A stretch of 18,620 bases of DNA from JARBAU01 sp040414675. Lineage in GTDB: Archaea; Thermoproteota; Nitrososphaeria; Nitrososphaerales; Nitrososphaeraceae. Position 1 is the first letter of the stretch, and every line of letters starts with the position of its first letter. The notes beneath the pieces were generated by a model. It did no database searches. It was not told where the DNA came from and worked only from the letters and a program-made list of their open reading frames with translations. The DNA is taken from positions 1 to 18,620 of the forward strand of contig JBEDUN010000034.1 of assembly GCA_040414675.1 (NCBI GenBank), given 5' to 3'. A program made the position numbers and the translations under genes. Of the stretch, positions 8,015-15,651 are shown piece by piece.

Positions 8015-8197
8015 ACAAAAAATCACTCTTCTTTTACTAGTATGATAAATAAGCCTAAAAAGTAAACGTATCTCAATTATTCTTAATTAATTCTCTTGTA
8101 TTCCTCAAATTACCAAATCTCATGTTTATCCTATCTATTTTATCATATTTTGATGATTTTTACGTAATAGCAAATTTGTCTAGGCTAAGGTAATGCG

Positions 8198-8551
8198 TTA
8201 CTGCAGACTTAGTCCTCTTATACGGTTAATTATTCTTAAATGATCAGCTCCACTTTCTGTTGTCATGAATAATATATGGCTATCATCTAATGGCATAGTA
8301 ATTCTCATTATCTTTTCATATTCAGCTAAAACATAATTTCCCTTTCCTATCTTTGGTTCAAGCTGGCTACGTGTTTTCCATGAATTAACAGCAAGCTCAA
8401 GTGATCTCTTACTTTCATCCTCTGTTAGAAGATTCTTTACACCTTCCCGATGGCCTGTATACATTATATTTCCATCACGATCACAAATAGTAACTAGTCT
8501 AATGGTTGGATCTATGTCCATAATTTTTTCATAAATTTGTTTGTAGTCCAT
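8198..8551 (-). CDS. Small conserved thaumarchaeal protein, possibly roadblock-like (DUF6659-type)
   Basis: 117 aa, soluble. The layout is an N-terminal helix (1-12), a beta hairpin LVTICDRDGNIMYTG (19-33), a helix with charged face (43-59), two strands YVLAEYEKIMRITMPL (73-88) and HILFMTTES (92-100), then a C-terminal helix (102-114). This resembles roadblock/LC7 or profilin-like small sensor folds, and I recall similar Nitrososphaeria-specific proteins present in many copies and annotated DUF6659; that identification is from memory. A TATA motif on the minus strand (8588-8593) gives a leader of about 13 nt containing an aaggga just before the ATG. No operon partner. Function unknown; regulatory or sensory role is a guess. 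Confidence 0.72.
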   Translation of the reverse strand: MDYKQIYEKIMDIDPTIRLVTICDRDGNIMYTGHREGVKNLLTEDESKRSLELAVNSWKTRSQLEPKIGKGNYVLAEYEKIMRITMPLDDSHILFMTTESGADHLRIINRIRGLSLQ

Positions 8552-8587
8552 TTCCCTTAATCCGACCCTTATACAAAGAGATATACA

Positions 8588-8593
8588 TTTATA
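8588..8593 (-). promoter_or_regulatory. TATA box of the 117-aa gene
   Basis: The minus strand reads tataaa within a longer AT-rich block. It is centred about 39 bp before the ATG at 8551 and predicts a leader of about 13 nt with a purine-rich ribosome-binding site. Confidence 0.4.
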
Positions 8594-8602
8594 AAAAATA
8601 TT

Positions 8603-8719
8603 CTATGCCTTGAATATTTCATCTGCCAAATCAGAATTTTCTGTAAAACAGGCTTCGTAAGTTCTGGATTCATGTATTGATATTCTTATTGTTTCCTTGA
8701 AATCTAATTTCCTGTTTCC
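8603..8719 (-). pseudogene. Possible C-terminal coding remnant, unrecognised
   Basis: A 39-codon open stretch without a start codon whose translation has protein-like composition (DFKETIRISIHESRTYEAC, then ENSDLADEIFKA and stop). Just upstream another frame (MKYENFCKETGN, about 8720-8755) appears to lead into it through a frame change. No family was recognised, and chance cannot be excluded. It overlaps the promoter of the 117-aa gene, as expected for dead sequence. Confidence 0.25.
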
Positions 8720-8896
8720 TTACAAAAATTCTCGTATTTCATGATCTGATCTATCAACTACTTACAATTCTGGCTCTTTACAAGTGTTACTCCAACTCCA
8801 ATACATGAATGTTCATTTCTAAGTACAAGTATTGAGTATCAACTATGTGCATAATACGTATGTAAGGGTCGGGTATAACCATCCATATCCTGTATG

Positions 8897-9464
8897 CTAC
8901 GCCTTTTCCAATAAATGATACAACAAATTTGCAGAGTAACTATACGAGGGATTGATTGGATTAATTATATTTGTTTTAAGGTGCAGATCATGTGTGCCAC
9001 GTGGCAAATGCTCCAAAAATACAAAGAATCCCTCATTAACTGATCTCCATGTGCCTAGCCAATTCTCGAAAACATTATCTTTTGGCACAGTTAGATTGAA
9101 AAACCCAGTCAGTGTTCTATATTGGTCTAATTTCTGCAGGTTTCTTCCATCTAATCTACCCTTATTGCGCCATATTCGTCACTGTCTTAGCACATTGAAT
9201 TAGGTTAGGATTGCTTTTACTAGGTGGAGCATTTGGAATAGTAAAATCAGCATCACAATTTCCTGTAAGCATAGGTACAAGTATTGCTTTGCCCGTTGGT
9301 ACAGTGCAGCTGAGTTCTGCTTTCCCACTTAAAAGATTTGCTAGGAACCATACATGCCCACTTTGGTTGATGGTGCATCTAGAAGGAGTACAATGATCTC
9401 TTGGATAAAACTCAATAGGACTTATAATGATCGAGATGTAGCTGCTATATATGGTAAAAAAAGA
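8897..9464 (-). pseudogene. Frameshifted pseudogene of a secreted-type protein family
   Basis: Two minus-strand frames join into one protein. The upstream frame (9464-9165) contains CTINQSGHVWFLANLLSGKA, then ELSCTVPTGKAILVPMLTG and CAKTVTNMAQ before a stop. The downstream frame (open from 9178 to 8897) continues with LDGRNLQKLDQYR, DNVFENWLGTW, SVNEGFFVFLEHLPRGTHDL and ends YSYSANLLYHLLEKA. These match a family I recall from Nitrososphaeria and bacteria with the signature 'Q.GPVWFLAG..GG..ER.C.IP.GKA.LFP' and 'vsdGywvfLkPLp.GkH.i.f', predicted to be exported, function unknown. The frame changes by one base between 9178 and 9164. The usual N-terminus with signal peptide and W..W motif is missing and the upstream frame has no start codon. 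Open frames on the plus strand here are shadows. Confidence 0.75.
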
Positions 9465-9646
9465 TTACGGACTGCATATATACATAATATATAACACCAC
9501 AATATGAGACTATTTCCTGTAATCTTTTGCATGATGCACGCATTTCTAACACAAATTCCATCACTTTAGACTAGCTTACTTCAGCACCTATTGTTATTAT
9601 AATTAAAGCAAATTCTATTATATCTGATGGTTACTGCCACGCTACT

Positions 9647-9658
9647 TTTATATTCATA
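9647..9658 (+). promoter_or_regulatory. TATA-like element of the kinase gene
   Basis: The sequence tttatattcata is centred near 9653, 35 bp before the ATG at 9688, and predicts a leader of about 9 nt. Confidence 0.35.
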
Positions 9659-9687
9659 AATTCTAGTACTAGTCTGGACGCGATGCT

Positions 9688-10497
9688 ATGGAGTTATCTT
9701 CTACTTCCAGATCAGCCATGGTAGACACTGAAAGTACAATAGTGTATTACGGTTCTGAAAAGGCAATAGAGACGGAATTACAGTTTTTCCGAGATGCAGA
9801 AAGAAACATAGATATTTGCATGAACTACACTAGACCATTATTAGCAATTAGAACTGAGACGGTAAAGAAATCAATTATTGATGCAAAAAACAGAGGTGTA
9901 AGGATAAGATATCTTACTGAAATCACAAAGAATAATATAGATTACTGTAGAGAACTGATGGAAATTGTCGATGAGGTTAAACATCTTGAAGGAATAATGG
10001 GCAATTTTATGATAAATGGTGCAGAATATCTTGCCCCTATAGCATTTGGCGAAGAGACAAAAGTCGCTGCCAAAGTCATTTTCTGTAATATTAATTCATT
10101 TGTGGAACAACAACGGTATTTCTTTGATATGTTGTGGAACAGAGCAGAGGCTGCCAGTAAGAGAATTGCAGAGATTGAGGAAGGAATAAAAGCAGATTTC
10201 ATTGAGACAATGATAAATCCTTATGAAGTTCAGAAACTTGCATTTGAGCTTATAAAATGCGCAAGCAACGAAATCCTTGTTATATTTTCTACCGCGAATG
10301 CATTTCGTCGTCAAATAAAGTCAGGAACGGTCAGATTACTAAATGAGGCAAGTCTTCGAGGACTGGACGTAAAAATACTCACTCCGTTTGGTGAAAAGAT
10401 TGAGAAGATGGTAGAAGAATTGGGAATAGGTAATTGCGATAATTTTATTATCGATAGTAATAGCCATAATCTTGACACTTCCAGCCAGATGATCTAG
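9688..10497 (+). CDS. Sensor half of a frameshift-split histidine kinase (PLD-like input domains)
   Basis: 269 aa. It shows the N-terminal input region common in Nitrososphaeria sensor kinases: STIVYYGSEKAIETELQFF (16-34), then NYTRPLLAIR (46-55), VRIRYLTEITKNNIDYCREL (71-90), QRYFFDMLWN (141-150) and RIAEIEEGI (158-166). These are phospholipase-D/TrmB-sensor-like repeats without an HKD catalytic motif. A second repeat starts at about 175 (YEVQKLAFEL) and is cut off by the stop at 10495-10497. The reading continues in the -1 frame from 10476 onward, straight into the kinase half, so this was one gene of about 595 codons that lost one base near 10476-10497. An alternative start is M11 (9718). 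As it stands the product is a sensor without a transmitter. Confidence 0.8.
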   Translation: MELSSTSRSAMVDTESTIVYYGSEKAIETELQFFRDAERNIDICMNYTRPLLAIRTETVKKSIIDAKNRGVRIRYLTEITKNNIDYCRELMEIVDEVKHLEGIMGNFMINGAEYLAPIAFGEETKVAAKVIFCNINSFVEQQRYFFDMLWNRAEAASKRIAEIEEGIKADFIETMINPYEVQKLAFELIKCASNEILVIFSTANAFRRQIKSGTVRLLNEASLRGLDVKILTPFGEKIEKMVEELGIGNCDNFIIDSNSHNLDTSSQMI

Positions 10498-10547
10498 AGA
10501 GTCCGAATTATCCGAATGTACTAAAGATTCGTGTTATCCAGCCTCAA

Positions 10548-11471
10548 TTGCAAACCAAAGTTTCAATTCTGATCGTTGACAGAAAATATTCTCTAGTTGT
10601 GGAATTAAAAGATGATAGCAAAAAGTCTTCAATTGAAGCTATGGGATTGACATCGTATTCTAATAGCAAATCTACGGTTTCGACCTATGTCTCAATATTT
10701 TATTCACTATGGACTCAACTTGATCTCTATGAACAATTAAAGGAATCCAATAAACAACAAGAGTTACTCATTAGTCGTCTACAAAATCATGATGACTTGC
10801 AGAGGGAATTTATCAATGTGGCTGCTCACGAACTACGAACACCGGTCCAACCGATTTTGGGTCTAGCTGACTTACTGAGTAGTAAAAAAGGAGATATAAC
10901 ACAGTATCAAGAATTTATAACGATCATTGGCAGAAATGCTCGTAGATTAAAACATCTTACTGAGGATATGTTAGATGTATCTAGAATCGACGATAATTCA
11001 TTAGAACTGAGAAAAGATGTTTTTGATTTAGTCAGAACAATTACGGAATTATTGGATGATTATAGAAAAGATCAAGCCGGTCTTGCAAACACTCCTACTA
11101 TATCATTTGAATGTACAGTCAATGATGCTCTGGTACTTGGAGATAAGCAAAGGATCTGCCAGGTTATTCAAAATTTATTAGATAATGCATTCAACTTTAC
11201 AAAAAGCGGCTCAATTACCGTATCATTATCAGTAATGATACAGAATGCAAAAGAATGGAATGTTACTATAAGGGATACTGGTAGGGGAATTGATTTGGAG
11301 ATATTCCCTAGATTATTTACAAAATTTGCAACTAAATCAGAAAACGGGATAGGATTGGGACTTTATATTTCAAAGAGCATCATTGTAGCACATGGTGGCA
11401 AGATTTGGGCCAATAATAATACTGATAGCAATGGTGCAACTTTTGGTTTTTGTTTACCAGCAAAGAACTAG
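10548..11471 (+). CDS. Kinase half of a frameshift-split histidine kinase
   Basis: 307 aa from TTG 10548, but the frame is open back to 10476 and that upstream stretch (LESPNYPNVLKIRVIQPQ) completes the second input repeat (VSILIVDRKYSLVVEL, 5-20; GLTSYSNSKSTV, 33-44). It is followed by a short coiled coil (60-80), the HisKA box FINVAAHELRTPVQP with H94, the N-box NLLDNAFNFT (N209, N213), G1 DTGRGID (243-249), F-box LFTKF (256-260) and G2 GIGLGLYISKS (267-277). All catalytic boxes are intact. No transmembrane segment is seen in either half, so it is cytosolic. TTG as the start is doubtful; this half has no promoter or Shine-Dalgarno of its own. No response regulator is adjacent. It is probably a pseudogene, unless the shift is a sequencing error or is recoded. 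Confidence 0.85.
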   Translation: MQTKVSILIVDRKYSLVVELKDDSKKSSIEAMGLTSYSNSKSTVSTYVSIFYSLWTQLDLYEQLKESNKQQELLISRLQNHDDLQREFINVAAHELRTPVQPILGLADLLSSKKGDITQYQEFITIIGRNARRLKHLTEDMLDVSRIDDNSLELRKDVFDLVRTITELLDDYRKDQAGLANTPTISFECTVNDALVLGDKQRICQVIQNLLDNAFNFTKSGSITVSLSVMIQNAKEWNVTIRDTGRGIDLEIFPRLFTKFATKSENGIGLGLYISKSIIVAHGGKIWANNNTDSNGATFGFCLPAKN

Positions 11472-12120
11472 TTCGTTAAACAACGAAGAATCTATTCACC
11501 TGTCATTTTCCTGGCAAGCACTATTATTTCTTATAACTCCTTCTGTAAGGAACAAGATACGCACTTCAGCTAGTTACTCACTTGCTATCAATTGCAATAT
11601 CGGCTTAAACTACAAGCATCTCTATATCTATCTAGGCCGCATTCAATTCCTCAGTTGGTCATGCCGAAATTGCTAATTAGTAGAGGATTATCGATATACA
11701 GAGTGACGTTCAAACTACGATTTAATTAAAGTCAAATGATTTAAACTATGACTTGCAGATGTAATTCGTTTATGAATTGCAGTTTGTGCAGTTTGTGGGC
11801 TGGGAACAGTAATTCTTCATCTGTCCGTAGGTTACTTATTCAAATTATTACTCTGTAGGTACATCATAGGCTATGATATTGGGTAGCAGTCAACTAGCGA
11901 TGCTGAACGGATATTCATATAAGTGAGTTCTAAAATTTTAGTTATATGATTGATAATGGTCTGATGGCAGATAGTCGATCCATATAATGTTTAAATGGGA
12001 GGTTACGACTGGATTTCAGGAATTGCATTCTATCAACAAAAACTGTGACAATATGGAACGATGTTAAGTTATGATCTTGATATAGTATTAAATGATCTAA
12101 ATGGTAACATTACACAATGC
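11472..12120. other. Gene-free stretch after the kinase
   Basis: About 650 bp with stops in all frames. The frame of about 90 codons that overlaps the kinase 3' end is a shadow of it. No recognisable coding remnant, repeat or RNA gene was found. Confidence 0.5.
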
Positions 12121-12131
12121 CTATATTAATA
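12121..12131 (+). promoter_or_regulatory. TATA-like element before hairpin locus
   Basis: ctatattaata, identical over 11 bp to the element at 15652-15662. It would place a transcript start near 12152, about 20 nt before the strong hairpin at 12174. Confidence 0.3.
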
Positions 12132-12173
12132 ATTAGATATGGATATAGAAACCGGGCTAGGGCTTCTGACCCA

Positions 12174-12227
12174 TCCATAGCTGACAAAAATCCTTGTGTA
12201 TTACAAGGTAACCATGTCATCTATGGA
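12174..12227 (+). ncRNA. Strong two-part hairpin, candidate small RNA
   Basis: The outer arms tccatagctgaca (12174-12186) and tgtcatctatgga (12215-12227) pair over 12 of 13 positions. The inner stem ccttgt (12192-12197) with acaagg (12203-12208) closes a 5-nt loop. No open frame crosses it. A TATA-like element lies about 50 bp upstream. The strand is assigned only from that element. It could equally be a palindromic DNA site. Confidence 0.4.
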
Positions 12228-12404
12228 CTCCCAGAATAGTGGTTCATAATGCTATAACATTTGCAAATCACCGATTTGGATTGGTTGAATATCCCTGGTA
12301 TCGGGAAAGCTGAACCATGGATATAGCTGGCAACTGAGTAACCCCGACATACTTCATATTATCGAATATCGATCGATTTTACAGTGATTCAGTCTGCCCT
12401 TAAC

Positions 12405-13245
12405 CTCTGTCAGCATATTTTAGCCGTTGCTAAGTGGTCAGTAGGGGTCTGTAGCTACCCGTATAATACTAGATCACATTAGCGTGCTAGTAGACATATG
12501 GCTGCCTCATACTCCAGATGAGTCCATTGTGATTCTTTGCTGGCAGACGCTTACAACCTTACACTGTCATGTCATATGTTTTCCGACATACTCTAGCTAT
12601 GGCAGTATCCAGATTGTCAAAGGAGGTGGTTACGCTACCGGTGCTTGGTACAAGAGCATATCAACGTTGTCACGTCAGATGTTTCAGCCAAAAGGCCATC
12701 GAGGATCTTTGCCGGAAATCAACTGCTACTTTTGCCTGCAGATGCTTATTATATTTTGTCGGCATATGCTTACAGTGGCAATCGATATGGTTAGTAGGGG
12801 TATCTAGCTACCGGGTTATCTAGCTACCGTGACGACATTAGCATAATACGTGCCTCATTGATACATCATGTCTCGTATTTCTGATTTATCGGTTGATTGT
12901 GACTTTTGCCGGCAACCATCTTCTATCTTTGTCGGCAAATACTTACTATGTCTGGCTGGCATATGCTGGGCGTTGCACTCAAAGCAGTCAGTAAGTATTA
13001 CGCACTACCCTGGCATGATACAAGGTGAGATCCATACTGCGTAGTTTCGAGTAGTTGCCTCAGACTAAGCCCAGCGTAGATTCGCCTATACATCACGTTC
13101 AGTGATATTTTCTAGTTTGTGTTGTTATGAAGTCAGGAGGTGTTACACACTACCCGAGATACTTTCACATCATGCTACATGGTCGGTATGCCGCGGGCTC
13201 GTACTTCCGATTACCCCACTATAACTTTTTTGCCAGCAATTAAGT
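12405..13245. repeat. Degenerate array of about five 145-197-bp units
   Basis: A 24-bp motif of the type GTCAGTAGGGGT..TA.CTACCC occurs at 12437-12460, 12616-12639, 12790-12812 (partly duplicated at 12813-12828), 12987-13010 and 13132-13155. Copies 4 and 5 match at 20 of 24 positions, as do copies 1 and 3. Other landmarks keep their order: tgcctca at 12503, 12851 and 13056 (61-69 bp after the motif); a tttgcyggca-type block near 12536, 12758, 12904, 12931 and 13229; and a catatgctt-like block just before copies 3 and 4. The spacings (179, 174, 197, 145) are not multiples of three except one, so it is not an intact repeat protein. The stretch looks more GC-rich than its flanks. It reads as an old satellite or a thoroughly decayed repeat gene. 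Confidence 0.6.
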
Positions 13246-13616
13246 TAAGTTGTACCTCTACTAGCAGAGTACACATTATGTTTCTGATTAGACTATCCCG
13301 CTGTACCACTCGCTACTCAATATTGATGCTCCTCTCCAGCATGAAGTCGCGTCCTTAGATTGTGTTGACCAGTCGACTCGCTGCTGACTCATTCCTGACA
13401 AATCTGTTTTGATCTTTTGCTACTAGACGGAGCTTCACCGACTCCCCTACAAATTGTAAAGTTCGTTACGTCCATACTCTGACCACTAACCTACTGTATA
13501 GAGCCATATTGGCAGAAGGACAAAGGCATTAGAAAGTAATTAGCTGACAATCGAAATATCAAATTTTTGTACCAAATACAATGTTCTGAAATCCTTCAAA
13601 TCCCAACCTTTTGTAA
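13246..13616. other. Gene-free stretch beyond the repeat array
   Basis: About 370 bp, compositionally like the array but without a clear further copy of the 24-bp motif. No coding frame was supported. It abuts the truncated NADH dehydrogenase. Confidence 0.45.
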
Positions 13617-13943
13617 TTAACCATGCTCATAAGCAAGATAAGTCTTACAAAATGATCTCACAGACGCTACTACGCGCCTAGTTTCAACAGCATCTGTAGC
13701 GACCTCAGGCAACATTGGAGTAAATAAGAAAAAATTATCTCTGCTTATCATTGTTATTACTATCGAATCATCATTATGAAATCCCTTTTGAAGTCTTTTC
13801 ATTACTTCAACTCCTGCAAAGCCGATGCCAAGGATTATTATTCTGGTCGGCCTACTAGTTTTCATTTTTGAGTTACGGGGACCAAAAAGCAATGTTTGGC
13901 TATGCCCAGAAGTTAGTATTATAATATTATTCCTATTCATCAT
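13617..13943 (-). pseudogene. Truncated type II NADH dehydrogenase / FAD-dependent oxidoreductase N-terminus
   Basis: 108 aa against roughly 400-480 for the family. It holds the N-terminal FAD-binding Rossmann start RIIILGIGFAGVEVMKRL (34-51), then VITMISRDNFFLFTPMLPEV (62-81) and ETRRVVASVRSFCK (87-100), all typical of NDH-2-like enzymes that oxidise NADH at the membrane. Homology stops after RSFCK; the last eight residues and the DNA beyond do not continue the family in any frame, and the NADH-binding and C-terminal domains are gone. The ATG at 13865 (residue 27) is the likelier original start, because an AT-rich TATA-like block (13916-13928) overlaps the longer N-terminus. It is non-functional as an oxidoreductase. 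The break near 13640 lies next to the degenerate repeat region. Confidence 0.8.
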
Positions 13944-14982
13944 TTAGATCTCGGTAATACGTGATGTCTGTGAAAAAGATATAGAAAGGATAACTAGCAA
14001 CAATAAAGAATCATACTGAACAGGAACGTTCATCTATTACTCTATCATATAATTAGTCCCGTACTCCTCATTGATCCTTCAAATCTATCTACACTACTTG
14101 CATAATAGAATCGCAGGCAAATACTTTGAATATTGCATAAAACAGCGTATCTATTACCTGCAGATACAATGCGGAGATTTAGGATATGAGATCGCATAAA
14201 AATGCTATAGTTTTATTTTTCCATTTGTCATTAGCATTCCTTGTAATTTAAAATAGGAAAAATAGAATGCAATAATATTGAAAGAAATTAATATTTTGAG
14301 TATTGGAAAATAATCCGATAAAACTGAATTATCTATATGTATAAGTCAGTCCATAAAATTATCTGACTTTTACTAAATACTATAGAAACTATCTATATAG
14401 GACTACTGATTCTATATGTAGATCGAATCAGCATTAGTATCTATAAACTGATGATATTATTCAATAATCTATTGATGTGAAAGCTAAAACTATAAGATTG
14501 AAATAACTCCTTATGCACCATTAATTCCCTAAATTAGGCCGAACACTAAAATTCGATATAAATTTGAAATAATGGTAAGTGGTAAGATTACAGTATGACT
14601 TTTTGTAGTCTATGTCATAAAGAACTTGACCAGGAAGATTATGGACATCTGCAGAAGTTACTGATATAGATATAATCTGCAGAGATTGATGGCTTTCATT
14701 ACAACAATAGTAACTTCGATACAGTAGGTCAAGTAATACAACTGATAAAATCGTAAGATAGTTCTCAAATTCTTGTCTTTGCCCGAGTTTAATTACGATT
14801 AATAACTATCCTCATTCAACATTTACTATGTCAAGTTAATTCAAAAGTCACGCCATATCTAATTTCACCATAGGAATTTTGTAAACAAGTGATCGACAAT
14901 TCCTCTACAAACACTATTGATACGAATAGGAAGACTATTCACAAAGATAATCAAGAGGATCCCATCTTAATTCAAATTAAAA
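13944..14982. other. 1-kb gene-free stretch
   Basis: Very AT-rich with stops in all frames. The only structure recognised is the nested inverted repeat at 14624-14734, listed separately. No clear TATA box was found for the following small gene. Confidence 0.5.
14624..14734. other. Nested inverted repeats, possible structured element
   Basis: acttgacc (14624-14631) pairs perfectly with ggtcaagt (14727-14734). Inside it gaagttact (14654-14662) pairs perfectly with agtaacttc (14709-14717). The two stems are co-linear, so they can form one long interrupted hairpin. The palindrome tctgcaga also occurs in part at 14648 and in full near 14686. No coding frame crosses it. RNA gene or decayed palindromic element cannot be told apart. 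Confidence 0.35.
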
Positions 14983-15168
14983 ATGAGGGGTAATTTCCCA
15001 GATAGACGCGTAATCATTGGATTATGCCCAGAGGTATGGACGCTTCTAAGTAAAGCGGCATCAGAATACAGTATGACAATAGATGACTATGCTAATTCGC
15101 TAATAGAAAGCTATCTGTCATTGCAAGAAGACCTAGAGTTGCAAGATAGCGACAATGGCTCAAAATAA
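14983..15168 (+). CDS. Small ribbon-helix-helix-like protein B
   Basis: 61 aa. A strand RRVIIGL (8-14) is followed by a helix from PEVWTLLSKAASEYS (16-30) and a second helix opened by MTIDDYANSLIESYLSLQED (31-50), with an acidic polar tail. The strand-helix-helix layout and the 'T.D.Y...L' signature match the small proteins at 7826-8014 and 18350-18562. It is probably a DNA-binding RHH regulator acting as a dimer, though pairwise identity is low and no operator was identified. It converges on the 60-aa gene 15248-15430, with 79 bp between stops. No toxin-like neighbour is co-transcribed. Promoter unclear. Confidence 0.6.
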   Translation: MRGNFPDRRVIIGLCPEVWTLLSKAASEYSMTIDDYANSLIESYLSLQEDLELQDSDNGSK

Positions 15169-15247
15169 GATATGCATAAGACAGTCTCGTCGTACTATGA
15201 CAATGACAAAATTAAGAGATAAGATTGGAAACGACACATCCATTTAA

Positions 15248-15430
15248 TTATTTTCTTACTTTCTTAGAAGCTTCACTTAAGAGTTCCATATATTCTTCCA
15301 GAGTATTATGCCTTGAAAAAAAGTCCCCTATTACGCTTCCGTCTTTGTAGTCGTTTAGGATATGATTTTCAGGAATGTCATCACCTTCGTCCATATCACG
15401 GAGTGTTATTTTCTTCACTGACATAGACAT
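15248..15430 (-). CDS. Small acidic hypothetical protein
   Basis: 60 aa. A basic-hydrophobic start (MSMSVKKITLRDMD) is followed by an acidic segment (EGDDIPENHI, 15-24), a DYKDGSVIGDFFSRH stretch (27-41) and a C-terminal helix TLEEYMELLSEASKKVRK (43-60). That helix resembles the second helix of the RHH-like proteins in this window, but the rest does not, so relatedness is uncertain. A good TATA box (aattatatagg on the minus strand, 15453-15463) is centred about 27 bp before the ATG, so the message is probably leaderless. This promoter placement is the main support that the gene is real. Two in-frame ATGs lie close together (residues 1 and 3). Function unknown. Confidence 0.6.
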   Translation of the reverse strand: MSMSVKKITLRDMDEGDDIPENHILNDYKDGSVIGDFFSRHNTLEEYMELLSEASKKVRK

Positions 15431-15651
15431 GTTACTATCATATGGTCAATAACCTATATAATTCAATCGAATCCTGTCCGATCGTAATCCCACTCCAAAT
15501 TCATTTCTATTTAGAATGCAACTTTACCAAATGCGAAGAATATGATTGACGGGAGTGACTGAATAATTATCTTCTTCCTAATATGGGACGTGGAAACTTT
15601 TGACCTATTACTAAAGTTACAAAGATGGGCAGTAATAAATAATTTGGTCTA
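15431..15651. other. Intergenic stretch
   Basis: Beyond the TATA box no gene is seen. It contains one copy of a 16-bp sequence (15486-15501, aatcccactccaaatt) that recurs exactly at 17953-17968. Confidence 0.45.
15453..15463 (-). promoter_or_regulatory. TATA box of the 60-aa gene
   Basis: The minus strand reads aattatatagg, centred about 27 bp before the ATG at 15430, which places the predicted transcript start at the start codon. Confidence 0.5.

Noticed and set aside
8952..9396. Two plus-strand open frames (83 and 61 codons)
   Set aside because: They lie opposite the minus-strand pseudogene, whose translation shows conserved family motifs; the plus-strand peptides are not protein-like.
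10476..10497. Programmed -1 frameshift site in the kinase
   Set aside because: No slippery X-XXY-YYZ heptamer is seen in the overlap and no obvious downstream hairpin; a simple mutation or sequence error is more economical.
12484..12823. Overlapping plus-strand frames of 107 and 84 codons with many Cys and His
   Set aside because: They fall in the degenerate repeat array, overlap each other in different frames, and repeat spacing is not a multiple of three; no family resemblance.
12437..13155. CRISPR array made of the 24-bp repeated motif
   Set aside because: The copies differ at several positions, spacers are 120-170 bp and share landmarks with one another, and no cas gene is present.
7826..15168. 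Toxin-antitoxin modules built around the RHH-like proteins
   Set aside because: None of the RHH-like genes has an adjacent co-oriented gene; there is no RelE, PIN, MazF or HicA-like partner.
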